Shown here one piece after another: positions 22,691 through 34,044 of a stretch of 64,000 nt of DNA; position 1 is the first letter of the stretch; the number at the start of each line of letters is the position of its first letter. Position numbers and translations under genes: made by a program. The notes beneath the pieces are model-generated. The model searched no databases, was not told the origin of the DNA, and worked only from the letters and a program-made list of their open reading frames with translations. The DNA is taken from contig NC_080677.1 in the NCBI RefSeq assembly GCF_030445035.2, positions 4,960,001-5,024,000 of the forward strand, written 5' to 3'. This stretch comes from Dasypus novemcinctus. Taxonomy: Eukaryota; Chordata; Mammalia; Cingulata; Dasypodidae.

Positions 22691-23882
22691 GTCCCCCTAT
22701 ACATTCTATCTCATTTAATTCAGGCATCTAACAATTGTTTAAATAAAATTAGTTGAATTTCAGGAGAGTTGAGAATGATCCTGGGAACAGCGTGGAAAGA
22801 GCAGAGTTGTTGAATAGCCAGTGCATGCTGAGAAGCTCCTTGTCCTGGGCACAGCACTAGGCAGTGGCTTAGAAAGGCCAAGGTTGACCTGCTAGAAACA
22901 AGGTCAGGTTTGTACCAGGCTCCTGACTTCTGAGGCCATGAGCTTCTTCAGTCCATGCCGTGGCCTCTCCTACAAATGGAAATAAAACGTGATTCCTTCG
23001 GAAATATTTGTGAAAATTGAGACTAAGTACCAGATTCTGGATGAGCCCAACTTCCTTGTTGTAATAAGCTTCTTTTGGTTTCAAAGAACATTCTCACTCA
23101 AGTTCAACTTAGAAGAAGGAAGAAACCTGTACACCAGCTATCAGAAACTGCCAGCCAGAGAAAGAGCTCCATGAACCCGAGATTCATTCTATCTGTCTCA
23201 TCCTCTCTCTCTCCGTCCCTCCCTCCCTCCTTCCCTCTCACTCCCTCTCTCCCCCACCTCACGTCCTGGAGTCCTGCCTTTAACACCTTCATGTCTCATC
23301 AAGTCTCCATTTCTTCCATCGCGTGCTTCCCCACTGCTTGCTTGCAGCTTTGCACCCTCATATGCAACTTACACATGGCCTCAACTTGACTTCTGCCGCC
23401 CTCACTACAAACCAGGCCAGCCACCCCAGAGTTCCTCAAAAGATGCCCAAAGGCAGGAATTGGAGACTCAGGACTTGTTCACGTGTGGCCGTTTCATTGG
23501 TCACTCTATGGCCTGGGAACCTTTGGCGACCCTTGGGTCAGGCGATGGCGGTTAGTCCATTCTGCAATGGCCAGCAAGGGAGCCATGGTCTCATCGTATA
23601 AATTATGGCCGGCATTGATATGCAATAAATTTGTCAATTAATTTATTATTGCAAATAAGAAAAGTGTTGAAAGACTTCAAGTATACCTCAGTACAGCTAA
23701 CTCATACCCATTTCATTAAGCTACTTGGTGTTTACAAACTAGCATGGAGCTACTTAAGCAAAGCTTTACGTGGTAAACATCACAGCTAAAATCTATGCCT
23801 GCTGACACACAAAGCCATGTCCTCAGGGGCCGCCATGGCTACACAGTTCCCCCAACATTTTTATACAGGTGAAACTATGGTT
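22691..23882. other. Gene-free interval with a pyrimidine-rich patch
   Basis: A C/T-rich simple patch lies at about 23195-23262 (CTCTCTCT and CCCTCCCTCC units). Around it I see only unassigned unique sequence; short frames are chance. Confidence 0.4.
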
Positions 23883-23894
23883 TGACATAAATAT

Positions 23895-24316
23895 ATATTT
23901 TTTTAAGGATTTATTTCTTTATTTATATCTCTTCCCTCCCCACCCCCACCCCCAGTTGTCTGCTCTCTGTGTCTATTCGCTGTGTGTTCTTCTGTGACGG
24001 CTTCTATCCTTATCAGCGGCCCAGGAATCTGTGTTTCTTTTTGTTGCGTCCTCTTGTTGTGTCAGCTCTCCGTGTGTGCGGCGCCATTCCTGTGCAGGCT
24101 GCACTTTCTTTCGCGCTGGGCGGCTCTCCTTATGGGGCACACTCCTTGCTCGTGGGGCTCCCCTACACAGGAATATTCCTGCGTGGCAGGACACTGCTTG
24201 CGCGCATCAGCACTGTGCGTGGGCCAGGTCCACACGGGTCAAGGAGGCCCAGGGTTTGAACCTTGGACCTCTCGTGGTAGGCGGACGCTCTATCCATTGG
24301 GCCAAATCCGCTTCCC
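23895..24316 (-). mobile_element. DAS SINE, full length, antisense, with clear target duplication
   Basis: The right end is the head in reverse complement (CCAAATCCGCTTCCC). The B box appears as GGGTTTGAACC near 24254. The left end is the T-rich tail with (ATTT) units. TGACATAAATAT occurs at 23883-23894 and again at 24317-24328, a perfect 12-base target duplication. The body has the 'tctgtgtttctttttgttgc' segment that the 58.5-kb copy lacks. The 73- to 142-codon frames crossing it are SINE artefacts. Confidence 0.92.
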
Positions 24317-24328
24317 TGACATAAATAT

Positions 24329-24755
24329 TAAAGACAATCTTAGTAGGATCTATACAGAAAATAATACGTACAATATGTCCCCAAAGGCACTTATTGGACA
24401 GACTTGCTGATGCTCGTTGATTTCGTTCAGCAATTGTCTCCTCAAAGCAGCTGTAGAGTCCAGCCAAATTGGGGGTCCAGAGAAATGGTCCCAGTTTTTG
24501 CATACCTGGGGGTAGCTCTGACACTAAGCTAATCCTTTGAACCTATGTGAGCATGTCCGTTCATTTCAACGAAAAGCATTGGAGCCCCTGTTAAATATCA
24601 GATACATTGCTAGGCATGGGTGTAAGAAGGTGAGTAGGACAGAGCTCTACCAAACGGGGGAAGACAGGCCTCAAAAAGAGAGGAAAAGATGACACTACAA
24701 ACCAGGGAGGCCCAGAAGCCTTGGGGTCAGGCAGAGCCCTCCAAGTTCTGGGACT
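24329..24755. other. Unassigned interval
   Basis: The stretch near 24570-24650 (gttaaatatcagatacattg, taggcatgggtgtaag) resembles the start of an old mammalian repeat of the 'gtgccaggcactgtgctagg' type. Nothing else is recognised. Confidence 0.35.
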
Positions 24756-24759
24756 CCCC

Positions 24760-24950
24760 ATTTCTAAGCCAGAGGTTCCCCAGGGCCTGCCCACCAGGGC
24801 TTTTCAACAAAGCTGGCTGGGCCCCACTCAGAGAGCCTGCTTCAGCAGGCCTGGGGTGGGGCCCCCCAGAATTTGCATTTCTAACAAGCACTCAGCAGGT
24901 GCTGAGGCCCTTGATCTGAGCACTGCCCTGGGAGAAACGCTGCTCTACCT
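24760..24950 (+). repeat. hAT MITE (MER3/MER20-like)
   Basis: 'ccaccagggcttttcaacaa', 'gctgggccccactcagagag', 'ctggggtggggccccccaga', 'atttgcatttctaacaagca' reproduce the mammalian Charlie-MITE order with the diagnostic 'gaatttgcatttctaacaag' block. Overlapping 76- and 143-codon frames are shadows. Confidence 0.65.
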
Positions 24951-25261
24951 ACCGGCCTTGGCCTGGGCAAGTCCCTCTGCTTCCGGCCAGGTATCTGGGT
25001 GCATAGTCAAGCGCCCTCTGACAGCACGAAGAAAGGGGGAGGAACTGGCTGTTTCCTCCAATTCAAAGCTGCACCTTGGAGCTGGACGTGTGTGCAGGGA
25101 TGCCTGGTGGGCCGGGCGAGGACCTGGGCCCAGGGCTGAGGGCACGTGCTGAGCTGGAGTCTTCAGCACAGCGGTGGAAAGTGAAGTCCTGGGGGTGCAT
25201 GGAAGAATTATAGAAGAAGAAATGGAGGGCTCACGCCAGGGAAGCGAATACCACCGAAGAA
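24951..25261. other. Unique GC-rich interval
   Basis: No exon or repeat recognised. Confidence 0.4.
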
Positions 25262-25392
25262 ACTTGTTCTCCTGTTCATTCTTTCCCCTTTCCCTCTCCC
25301 CCCTCTTCCTCTCTTTTGCCGCTCTCTTCCCTCTTTCCCTCCTCTCTCTCTCTTCTCCCTCTTCCTCTCTCTCCCTCTCTCACACACACAAC
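25262..25392. repeat. Long polypyrimidine tract ending in (CA)n
   Basis: About 130 bases almost wholly C and T on the + strand (for example CTCTCTCTCTCTTCTCCCTC), followed by CTCACACACACAAC. Mirror-like polypyrimidine tracts can adopt triplex (H-DNA) structure. The 210-codon frame crossing it (25174-25806) begins with GTG and is a low-complexity artefact. Confidence 0.8.
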
Positions 25393-27215
25393 TCCAGTAA
25401 TTTTCATGGATGGTGTTCACCTGTGCTTGGATCCCATGAGTTCTGTGGAGATGGACTTGTGAAGCATCTGCTTTTTGAAAGTACCTTTACCAGGTACCCC
25501 ATAAAGCACAGTCTGGCCTGGTCCCGCTGGCAGTCCTCTTGGAGGCCCTCTTGGTCGGGCCAGCCCTGGCCCCCTCTCTGGAGGTCCTCAACCTTTGGTC
25601 CCGGGGCAGTGAAAACTCTGGGCAGTGAGTGCTCGAAACTAGAAGAACAAGGCTTGGGAGGAAGAAGGGAGAGAGCAGACGCAGGCCAAAAAGAAATCAG
25701 CTGTCACCGGGGTCCTGACGAGCCCTGTCTGATGGCAAGATGTTCCAAAAACCTTGCCGCAGATTTTGAAGGGCAGCCTGCAATTGGACTGTGGGTCTTG
25801 GTTTAGGTGAGAGCGGAAAGCAAAAATTCTCATTTCACAATCACACCTTATAATCAAGCCTGGGAAATCTGGAAGAGTAACTGAGGTTGGACCCAAAGTT
25901 GGAACTCAGTCCCACCAGAGAACATGCCTGGGAGCCATGGGCTGGGCTGCTCTGGATCCTGTGAGTGATGATCACATCTGCGTGTTGATCACCATTCACT
26001 TCTGAGACTTGAGGTTCTGTCATTGGCATGTCAGTGATCCAAGACAGAAAATCCCCGGCAAGTGGGGATGGCGTATGAACTGCAAAATGGACCTACCTCC
26101 TGTAACATCAGGTTGCAAGGCAAGGCTGCCCATTGAGGAGACTGCAGCTGATCAAGGAGCAGCCTGTGACCTGTCAGGCAAATATCTGCTACAGAAAAAA
26201 CTCAGTCTAGACAGAAGAGAGTGGAGCATGGAGTCTCTGGATTAATCCTCCCCAGCATTAGCCAAGCCTTGGGGCACCTGCCACTATTACTGGGGAACTG
26301 CCCTGACCACAGACTCAGAACTTGGGCAGCCACGCTTTGGTGTGGTTTCATGAGTGCTTTCACGATCTCCCCCCAACTTTGTTCCGAGCCCCACCTGACT
26401 GGAGTGGGGTGATATATGGATCCAAGCATCCCTATCCCCCCAACCACAGCTTATTCACAGGTTCTCCCAGCAGCTGTGAGAGTTGGTGTCCACAGGTCCC
26501 AAGGAGTCCCCCTCTTGGATTTGCCAAAGCTCAAGAAAGTCACCTTGCCCAAGATCACATACCCTTCCTGGAGACAGCTGTGTCTGACATGGTATTAACA
26601 AACCGGCTGCTTTGCCACATTTTGGGCCATGCCACCTCCAGAGCGCCCCATGGGACCAGCTGAGACCTTTGTCATGACTACACTGCAGCTCAACTTCTCC
26701 TACCACTCATCTTGCTTCCTTCCCTTCCAAAGACCTTGCTGCACACTGATACCCACCTCTGAGTCTGCCTCACCTCATCAAAGAACAGCCCACCAGCAAC
26801 CTATAGCCAGTGGTGCAGAGGGGCAGTAGCAGCCCATTCCGCTTCTGTTTAGAAGCATCTGGTATACAAAAAGGGGGGGGGGGAAGGTAAAAGCAGTATT
26901 ACAAAATCTGTGGCATAGTTTCAGTTTTTACATTAATGTACTGATACCTTTCACAAAAGCAACCAAAAAAAATGCAGTACAACCGTGTTACTTCTGAGAT
27001 AATTATAAGGTTTAATAAAAACATATGATTCACAGTGGCTAGATGAAGAAATGAGACACAGGTTTAAAGTATTATGAAAAGTATCGGCCTTCAAAGTTTA
27101 CAGATTATATATGGGATTTTGTACATGGTGAACTGTTACTCTAACAGCCGCTGAAAAACACTTCCAAACTTCCATGCTCTCGAGTATTACCCTCCCACAT
27201 TGGTTCTGGGCTTGG
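25393..27215. other. 1.8-kb interval without recognised exon
   Basis: Mostly unique sequence. A run of about 12 G lies near 26871-26883. Frames of 60-113 codons on both strands have no shared domain or splice-site context. Confidence 0.4.
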
Positions 27216-27221
27216 CACGAG

Positions 27222-27702
27222 TGGTAGTCTGAATTTTGTACCCCAACAAAGACACGTTCTTAATCTGACTCTGCATTCCTATAGGTGTGAATCTGTTTGT
27301 AAATAGGACCTTTGGAAGATGTTATTATTATTGGTTAAGGCATGGCCACATTGATTGAGGTTGGGTCTTAATCCACATTACTGAAGGCCTTACAAAGTCT
27401 CTGAAAGCCAGATTCACGGAAGACGACAAGAAGAAGCCAGAAGTCAGTGGAGAGCAGAAGAGTGAATGAGCTGACCCAAGGAGAGAGAGATGGCCATGTA
27501 CCAAGCAGAGATGCCGGCCACAGAACCCCTGGGACTGTGGCAAGCCAGTGCCAGCATGCGACAGAACTTGGGGAGAAAGCATGGCCTTGCCAAAACCTTG
27601 ATCATGGACTTTAAGCCTCTAAAACCGTGAGCTATCAAATGCTTGTTGTTTAAGCCAACCCTTTGTGCGGTCTTTGTCATAGCGGCTTGGCAAACTAAGA
27701 CA
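27222..27702 (+). mobile_element. MaLR-type LTR, near complete
   Basis: It begins TGGTAGTCTGAATTTTGTAC and ends GGCTTGGCAAACTAAGACA. Inside are 'tgtaaataggacctttggaa', 'gggtcttaatccacattact' and 'cttgttgtttaagccaaccc'. The layout and 3' end match the LTR at 41897-42340. No exact target duplication is visible (ACGAG versus GCATA). Confidence 0.75.
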
Positions 27703-27950
27703 GCATATGACTTGTTTTGGCAACAGGATTTTGGGAAACATGATTGTTTTTTGTTTGTTTCCCCAGCTGTTAAAACAAACACTATACAATGGGTTGCTTG
27801 AACAATGGGAATTTATTGGCTCGTGGCTCTGAGGCTAGGAGAAGTCCAAAATCGAGGTATAAGCCAGGCGATGCTTTCTCCCCAGACACAATGGTATTCT
27901 GGGACTTGCTGCAGGCCATCCTTGGTCTTTGCCTTTTCTGTGACATGGTA

Positions 27951-28024
27951 TGACAATTTGAAGTTCTTTTATGAATCCCCCAAAGGATGACAATTTGAAG
28001 TTCTTTTATGAATCCCCCAAAGGA
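27951..28024. repeat. Perfect 37-bp tandem duplication
   Basis: The 37 bases 27951-27987, which begin TGACAATTTGAAGTTC and end CCCCCAAAGGA, are repeated without change at 27988-28024. No difference separates the two units, so the duplication is recent or an assembly artefact. Confidence 0.9.
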
Positions 28025-28490
28025 AAAATTATGTTCTTAAACTAATCCATTCCCATGGCTCTTCTGAATGGACTACGTCGGTGAGGCGTAACTCGGGTTG
28101 AGTCCTTGCCCTCTTACGGGAGCTTTACGTAAACGAGACAGAGAAAGGGAGCTGCCATTTTGACCCTTCCATGTGAAAGAGGATGCAAAGATCACTAGCA
28201 GCCAATGCTAAGGATGAAGTCCCCACAGGGCTGGGCCCATGGAGGAGCTCAAGGCTGAAGAGAGGAGCCATGTGCTGATGGCCCGCAGCTGAGCTCTGGG
28301 AGACAGACTCTGGGGAGGAAGGCAGGGACCTCGGCAGAGGTCAGCTACCATCTTGCTTGACCCCAGGATGGCCAGTAGCTGATATGGTGAGAAAGCCTCT
28401 CTGCCGACACCTTGGTTGGGACAGTTTACGACCTTGGAACTGGATGTTTTTACCCTAAATAACATTCCCATTATAAAAGCCAACCTTTTT

Positions 28491-28907
28491 TGTAAAAAAT
28501 ATTTATTTTTTATTTATTTCTCTCCCCTTCCCCCCCCACCCCAGTTGTCTGTTCTCTGTATCCATTCCTGTGTGTTCTTCTGTGACCACTTCTATCCTTA
28601 TCAGCAGCACCGGGAATCTGTGTTTCTTTTTGTTGCGTCATCTTGCTGTGTCAGCTCTCCGTATGTGTGGCGCCATTCCTGGGCAGGCTGCACTTTCTTT
28701 CACGCTGGGCGGCTCTCCTTATGGGTACACTCCTTGCGCGTGGGGTTCCCCTACACAGGGGACACCCCTCCGTGGCACGGCACTCCTTGCACGCATCAGC
28801 ACCGCACATGGGCCAGCTCCACACGGGTCAAGGAGGCCCGGGGCTTGAACCGCGGACCTCCCATGTGGTAGGCGGATGCCCTATCCGTTGGGCCAAGTCC
28901 GCTTCCC
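28491..28907 (-). mobile_element. DAS SINE, full length, antisense, with 17-bp target duplication
   Basis: The right end is CCAAGTCCGCTTCCC, the B box reads 'ggcttgaacc' on the + strand, and the left end is the T-rich tail with a C run. TAAAAGCCAACCTTTTT at 28474-28490 recurs at 28908-28924, a perfect 17-base target duplication. The element lies in the 3' end of the LTR at 27949-28963 and so is younger than it. It belongs to the same longer subfamily as the 23.9-kb copy. Confidence 0.93.
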
Positions 28908-29222
28908 TAAAAGCCAACCTTTTTGTGGTACTTTGCATTGGCAGCCTGTGGCACACTGAGACACATGGCAACACACATAGTGGGTCCCATTTACTTCCAG
29001 CTTCCGGCTGCTCACCTTGGCTTCTCTTTCTGTGTCCAATTTCCTTTGCTTCTAAGGACATGAGCCGTATTAGGTTACACCCCATGCACAGTCAGTCTGG
29101 GCACACCTGAATTAATAGCACCTCCACTGTTCCTATTTCCAAATGGGTTCACACCACAGGTCCAGGGTTTGGGACCTGACCATGCCTCTTTTGGGGGACG
29201 TGATCCAGTCCTCAACAGTGAC

Positions 29223-30000
29223 CTAAGCAGAAGGTACACATGCCCTTCCCCACTGGGGCTCGCCCTCTGTGGCTGCCGTGGACAGCACGTGAAGAAGCCT
29301 GGAGAACCGGCCGGAGGATGACGCCCGTGGAGCTGGGACGAGCCGTGCCCACCAAGGCCCCAGGCCGAGCAGTGGGAGTGAGTCCAGGCGAGGTCAGCAG
29401 GGGAGGCTCTCCACCAAGCCCCGGCTCAGTCGCCAGCCTGGAGAATGGGGACCCACCAAGACTTGTCGCTAGTCACTACGTTTGGGGAGTGGTTTGTAAA
29501 CTTCCATTAGGAGATAAAGACAAGCAAACGTGGTTCCCTTCTTGAGAGGTGCATCCCGCCCCTGACGGGGCCCTACCCATGGCCCTGCATGAAAACTGAG
29601 TTAGGTTCAGCAGGTAGCCTCTCTTAGTAACACCAGCTATGGGGTCTAAAAGACAGGCTGCTGGCAACAGAAACCAGAGCTGAAGGAGCAGCGCTTCCCT
29701 GAAGAACGCTAGTTATCAGAGGGCAGAAAGCACAAGCAAGCAGCGGCTGCCAGACAATAGCACGGAGACTGGACAAGGGGCAGGGAGAAGGGAAGGCGGC
29801 TCCGGCAGCTGTGTGGCCTCCCAGAGGCAGCAGACCCCAGAGCCACCTCTGCCTCTTCCTCTCAGACATGTTTCCATAGAACGAATCTCCTGTGGTCTAT
29901 GGCAACTTGAGTAAGCCTTTTTCCTTGACACCAATAGAGCAAGGGAAAACAGCCATGTCCTGAAGAGATATGAAAAGGATTTAAAGGAGGGGGGAAAGGC
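29223..30000. other. Unique interval
   Basis: GC-richer sequence with a 101-codon + frame (29240-29545) lacking domain and splice context. No gene is claimed. Confidence 0.4.
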
Positions 30001-30004
30001 AGCT

Positions 30005-30235
30005 TGCCTGAGGGTGTTATTGCAATGCTATTCATAGCCGCTAAAAACTGGAAGCCACCCAAATGCCCAAGACGACAAGCATGTGGCCAGTGTCGATTCG
30101 TGGAAAACAGTGTAGGAAAGCAGCTACACCCAAAACAGAATGCCACGCTTATTCTATCATGAGGTATAAATGTGCACGTTATGATGATGAGGAAAAGGCA
30201 AAAGGTTATAGAGCTAGCCGTCATCTTAAGGATTT
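30005..30235 (+). repeat. L1M fragment
   Basis: 'attgcaatgctattcatagc', 'cgctaaaaactggaagccac' and 'ccaaatgcccaagac' correspond to the L1 block '...attattcacaatagccaaaaggtggaagcaacccaaatgtcc...'. It is a short + strand remnant. Confidence 0.6.
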
Positions 30236-30865
30236 TTAGTGTTTCCTCTAACTCTGTGAAGACTAGGGACATTTAAATGAAAACATAGCTACACTTTCAC
30301 CAATGGCGGGAACAAGAAACTCTTGGGACTGCAGCAGCATTGTGTTCTCTCTTCTTCTTTTTGGGGGCATATATCCATCCAAGTAGAATTTCTCCATCTA
30401 AGGTACAAAATGCAGAGACGTCGCCGGGTGCCAAAAGTCATCCTGTGGACGCGTGTGACGAGGCCGTCCTTGTTGAAGGTGGGGGTTGGGTGGCCGAGCT
30501 CAAAGCACATCTTGCAGACAGCTCCATCCGGTCCCTCGAAGAACCTGTCAACCAAACACGGTGGCAACAGGCCCAGGGGCTCTTGAGCCAGGCGAGAGAC
30601 GGGGAAGTTGCCTTCCCTGGACGCTGGGACCCACCAGCCTAGGTGGTTGTTCTGGGGCCTGTTGTCCCCCCGTGGGGAGAGCAGCTCCCTGCAGGTGAGG
30701 GGGCCACGTCACTGAGGGGGTGAGCGTGAGGAATTAGGAGCCCGAAGCCTGGGAACCCCCGACATTTCCCAAGGGCAGGCAAGCATCATCCACAGGAATC
30801 ACCCCACGAGACTTCCCACGTTATGGGTGAGGAAGAGGAGGGAGAGCGTGGGTCTCAGGAATGGT
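30236..30865. other. Unique interval
   Basis: No recognised repeat or exon. Paired + and - frames of 90-100 codons at 30289-30642 are mutual shadows without a domain. Confidence 0.4.
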
Positions 30866-30868
30866 GGG

Positions 30869-31325
30869 GGGAAGCGGACTTGGCCCAGTGGTTAGGGCGT
30901 CCGTCTACCACATGGGAGGTCCACAGTTCAAACCTCGGACCTCCTTGACCCGTGTGGAGCTGGCCTATGCGCAGTGCTGATGCACGCAAGGAGTGCCGTG
31001 CCATGCAGGGGTGTCCCCACATAGGGGAGCCCCACGTGCAAGGAGTGCACCCGTGAGGAGAGCCGCCCAGCGCGAAAGAAAGTGCAGCCTGCCCAGGAAT
31101 GGTGCCGCACACACGGAGAACTGACACAACAAGATGACGCAGCAAAAAGAAACACAGATTCTTGGTGCACAGCAAAAAGAAACACAGATTCTTGGTGCCG
31201 CTGATAAGGATAGAAGCGGTCACAGAAGAACACACAGCAAATAGACACAGAGAGCAGACAACTGGGGGCGGGCGGGAAGGGGAGAGAAATAAATAAATAA
31301 TAAATCTTTAAAAATAAAAAATAGA
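30869..31325 (+). mobile_element. DAS SINE, full length, with an internal 30-bp duplication
   Basis: The head is GGGAAGCGGACTTGGCCCAG, the A-box region 'tggcccagtggttagggcg' and the B-box region 'cagttcaaacctcgg'. The body ends with 'cagacaactgggggcgggcg' and a tail of AAATAAATAAATAAT units. The 30 bases 31141-31170 are repeated at 31171-31200 with only the last two bases changed. No unambiguous target duplication was found. Confidence 0.9.
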
Positions 31326-32710
31326 AAGGAGCGGTGGGGCAGGAAGCCGGTGGGACAGCTTGCCACAGCAGCACCAGGAGGGTCGCGGTCGGCACACAAA
31401 CCCCGCGGGCAGGCGTCTCGCTGGGTCCCTCCGACACGGGATCTGAGTCGCACGCTCTCAGTCGTTTGTCCCTGCATTAGACCTCGGACTAGCCAGGCTC
31501 AGGGTAGTTGGGGCACCTCCCGCGACCCCGGGGCATGGAGGCGGAGTGCCTGGAGACCCCCCACGCCACCCTCTTCACTGCAGCTTTCCTGAAAGGCCCT
31601 GACCGGGAGTCCAGGGACAGCTCTGACCCTTGCACTGAACAGGGTGCCCTGAGTAGGGTCTTTGGGTTAGCAGGGACAGTGTGGCCTCGAGTGTTGGCAG
31701 ATTCTCTAGGTGTTTGACTGACATCACGAGAGTGGGCATGGACTGCTTTATCCCCTAACACTGCGTGGCCACCTGCACACCTTTTTCAAACACAATACAT
31801 CGTCCATAGCCACGTGCCGAACGCATCTTCCCAACACACCTCTGCTCTATCCCAGGCCTGAGTGCTCAGGGAACTGGAGGGAATGGTCACGATCCAAGTT
31901 TCAGTTGAGGATTGACGTCCCTTTCAGAGTTTCTGGGTCTCCTGATCTACCAACTTCCCTGCTGTAGGGAAAAGGACAGATTAAATGCTCAAGAAGCTCT
32001 CCCCTATTCAAGAATGTTTAGAGTTCCTTGTGCTGTGATGACAGAAAGGGCCAGAGATTTCTGTGCAGAAAGGTGATGCCAACGATGTGGCCCTTCTTTC
32101 CTGGGTGTTTCCTAGAACCATCCTAGTTAACGGTATTGGTTTTCCACTGCATTGAAGCTGCAAGTCAAACCACCACTGGCCAACAAGTAAACGGTGAGGG
32201 CATTTGTTGGTGAATGAACTTGCAGCCCAGGCATGGGTGGTCTGCAATCACCCCAGAGCCTACATCTTTCTCTGTTGCTCCACTCGAGGCCCATCTAGCC
32301 AGCTCCATCTGCAGCACCCCACTTGGAGCTAAGAGGCTGCCAGTATAACTGGGGTCTGTGCTTTCTCACTCGTGTCCCTGCCCACAAGGGAAGGATGCTC
32401 CTTTCCTAGCCCCCCTCCCATATGTCTTCTCACGAGAACTTCTTTCCCCTCACTATTCTTTGGCCTGGATCCATTCCCATGTTTGTTCCTACACCAATGA
32501 CTGTATCACTAGGACAAGGACACGGGATTACTTTGATTAGCTTATAGTAGACATGGCTGCATCTTGAATGGGGATGAAATTCAATTCCCCAAGAGCATGG
32601 AAGCCCTTGGGGGGGGGGCATACTTGTGCAAAAAAATAAGGTTTCTAATGGAAAAGTGAAAAGACATGATGAATGCTGGGGGGGACAGTACGAATTTTTC
32701 AATAATATTT
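31326..32710. other. 1.4-kb interval without recognised exon
   Basis: Unique sequence, partly GC-rich at 31380-31720. A 90-codon antisense frame and a 69-codon sense frame overlap and have no supporting features. Confidence 0.4.
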
Positions 32711-32714
32711 TTAT

Positions 32715-33170
32715 GCATAGTTGTTAGAAACATGATGTGTTTCAGCATTTCTGGAAAGTAATCTGGAAACTTTTACCATAATTGAAAACATGTATGCCAT
32801 TCAACCCAACAACTGTGCTCTTGGGAATCTATCCCATAGAATAAAAGCACATTGGTATCATACAAGATATATCCAAGAGTTTTTGTGAGTATTGTTTATA
32901 GTGGCCAGAACAAAACTAGAAACAAGGTAAATGCCTATCAAGAAGGGAATGGCTGAATAAATTGTGATCTAATCACACTGTGGAATATGATGCCGTTCAC
33001 CGAAAGAATGAGTTAGAGCTATGCCAGTTGACTGGAGGGATTGCTAATAGGAATTGTTGAGTGAAAAAAAAGTAAAATGTAGAGAAGTATATATAAAATG
33101 ATCCAGTTTTGTAAAACAAAGACCCCATTGTTATACGAATGCAGTGAATATATGGAAGACATGAAAGGAT
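32715..33170 (+). repeat. L1M/HAL1-type 3' region
   Basis: 'ggaatctatcccatagaata', 'tattgtttatagtggccag', 'aaatgcctatcaagaaggga', 'atggctgaataaattgtgat', 'cactgtggaatatgatgcc' match the old L1 block order '...ggaatctatcctaaagaaat... tgtttataatagcaaa... gtccatcaataggggat...'. Confidence 0.75.
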
Positions 33171-33354
33171 ATATGCTAGGTTGTTAATATTTTAGCAAGG
33201 ACAGGTGAAAAACACAGATGTGGTAAGAGGGGGAAAAAGAGAGATGAATAAGAATGGGAAGGTAGAAGCAAACAAAGAAAGCAAAATACAGCAGTACTGG
33301 GAAAATAGAGCATGGATACAATCACATTCATGCATTTATGTAAAACTGTGTGTG

Positions 33355-33845
33355 GGTAGTTTCCAAACATGGCGCCAAACACTCCTCCCAATGTGGGAAT
33401 CTGAGTGACCCCCCTCTTGCCCTTTGTCTTCTGAGGCTAGATCCTAGAAGACCTCGTGGCTTCCGCTCTGTCCCCCAAAATACCTGCTCTTGGAGGAAGT
33501 CTGATTGTTTCGAGGTTGCCCTGCTGTGAGGAAGCCCGTGCCTCGTGAGTTGGTGAACTCCTTTGGATAGCTCTCAAATGAGACCAGGCTTTGAGTCATG
33601 CCAGCCTAGCAAGCAGGCATGTAAGGAAAGAACTCCAGAAGATTCCAGCCACCTGAGTTACCCTCAGCAATGTAAGTCTTCCCATGAGAGGTCCCAGAAG
33701 TCGTGGAGGAGAGGCAAGCCAGTCACTGCTCCTGTGTGCCATGTCTGAACTACCTACCCACAGTTCTGAGAACATGATTCGTGGTGTTTGTTTTGTGCCA
33801 CTATGTTTGGGATGGTTAATTATGCTGCAGAAGAACACTGAAACA
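33355..33845 (+). mobile_element. MaLR/ERVL-type LTR
   Basis: The 3' end 'ttaattatgctgcagaagaa cactgaaaca' and the earlier 'gaggaagcccgtgcc' and 'gagaggcaagccagtcactg' blocks resemble an old MLT1-type LTR whose 3' end reads '...tttgttacgcagcaatagataactgaaaca'. Strongly diverged. Confidence 0.55.
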
Positions 33846-33914
33846 TTTTGTATAAAACTAAGTAAAATATTTAAAAACCCACTAAATCAACCAAATGCAG
33901 TAAAAGTTACTGTT

Positions 33915-34035
33915 TTACTATACAGTTGAGGGAACTGAATTTGGTGAGGTCAGATGATTTGCCTGAAAGCACACAACTAAGAGGAAGCAAACTTAGGATT
34001 TGAATCCAGCTCTGTCTGATGCCAAAGCACAAGTT
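33915..34035 (+). repeat. MIR SINE fragment
   Basis: 'cagatgatttgcctgaaagc', 'acacaactaagaggaagcaa' and 'ttaggatttgaatccagctc' reproduce the 3' half of MIR. Confidence 0.65.
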
Positions 34036-34044
34036 CTTTTTATT

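Larger units (their letters stand above)
27949..28963 (+). mobile_element. Xenarthran LTR inserted in an older LTR, itself split by a SINE
   Basis: It starts near 'tgacaatttgaagttctttt' and ends 'gtggcacactgagaca'. CATGG lies just before it (27944-27948) and just after it (28964-28968), consistent with a 5-bp duplication. The 'accttggaactggatg', 'ataacattcccattataaaa' and 'gcattggcagcc' blocks match the LTR at 3052-3750. A DAS SINE splits it near its 3' end, and its first 37 bases are tandemly doubled. Confidence 0.65.
27755..29222 (-). mobile_element. MaLR-type LTR, antisense, split by a younger LTR
   Basis: The left part (27755-27948, 'gggaatttattggctcgtgg') and right part (28964-29222, 'tttccaaatgggttcacacc ... 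gacgtgatccagtcctcaac') are the two ends of one antisense LTR of the 19.6-kb type. The LTR at 27949-28963 sits between them. Confidence 0.6.

Noticed and set aside
25174..25806. 210-codon frame
   Set aside because: It begins with GTG and its middle is translation of the polypyrimidine tract (Ser/Leu/Phe repeats).
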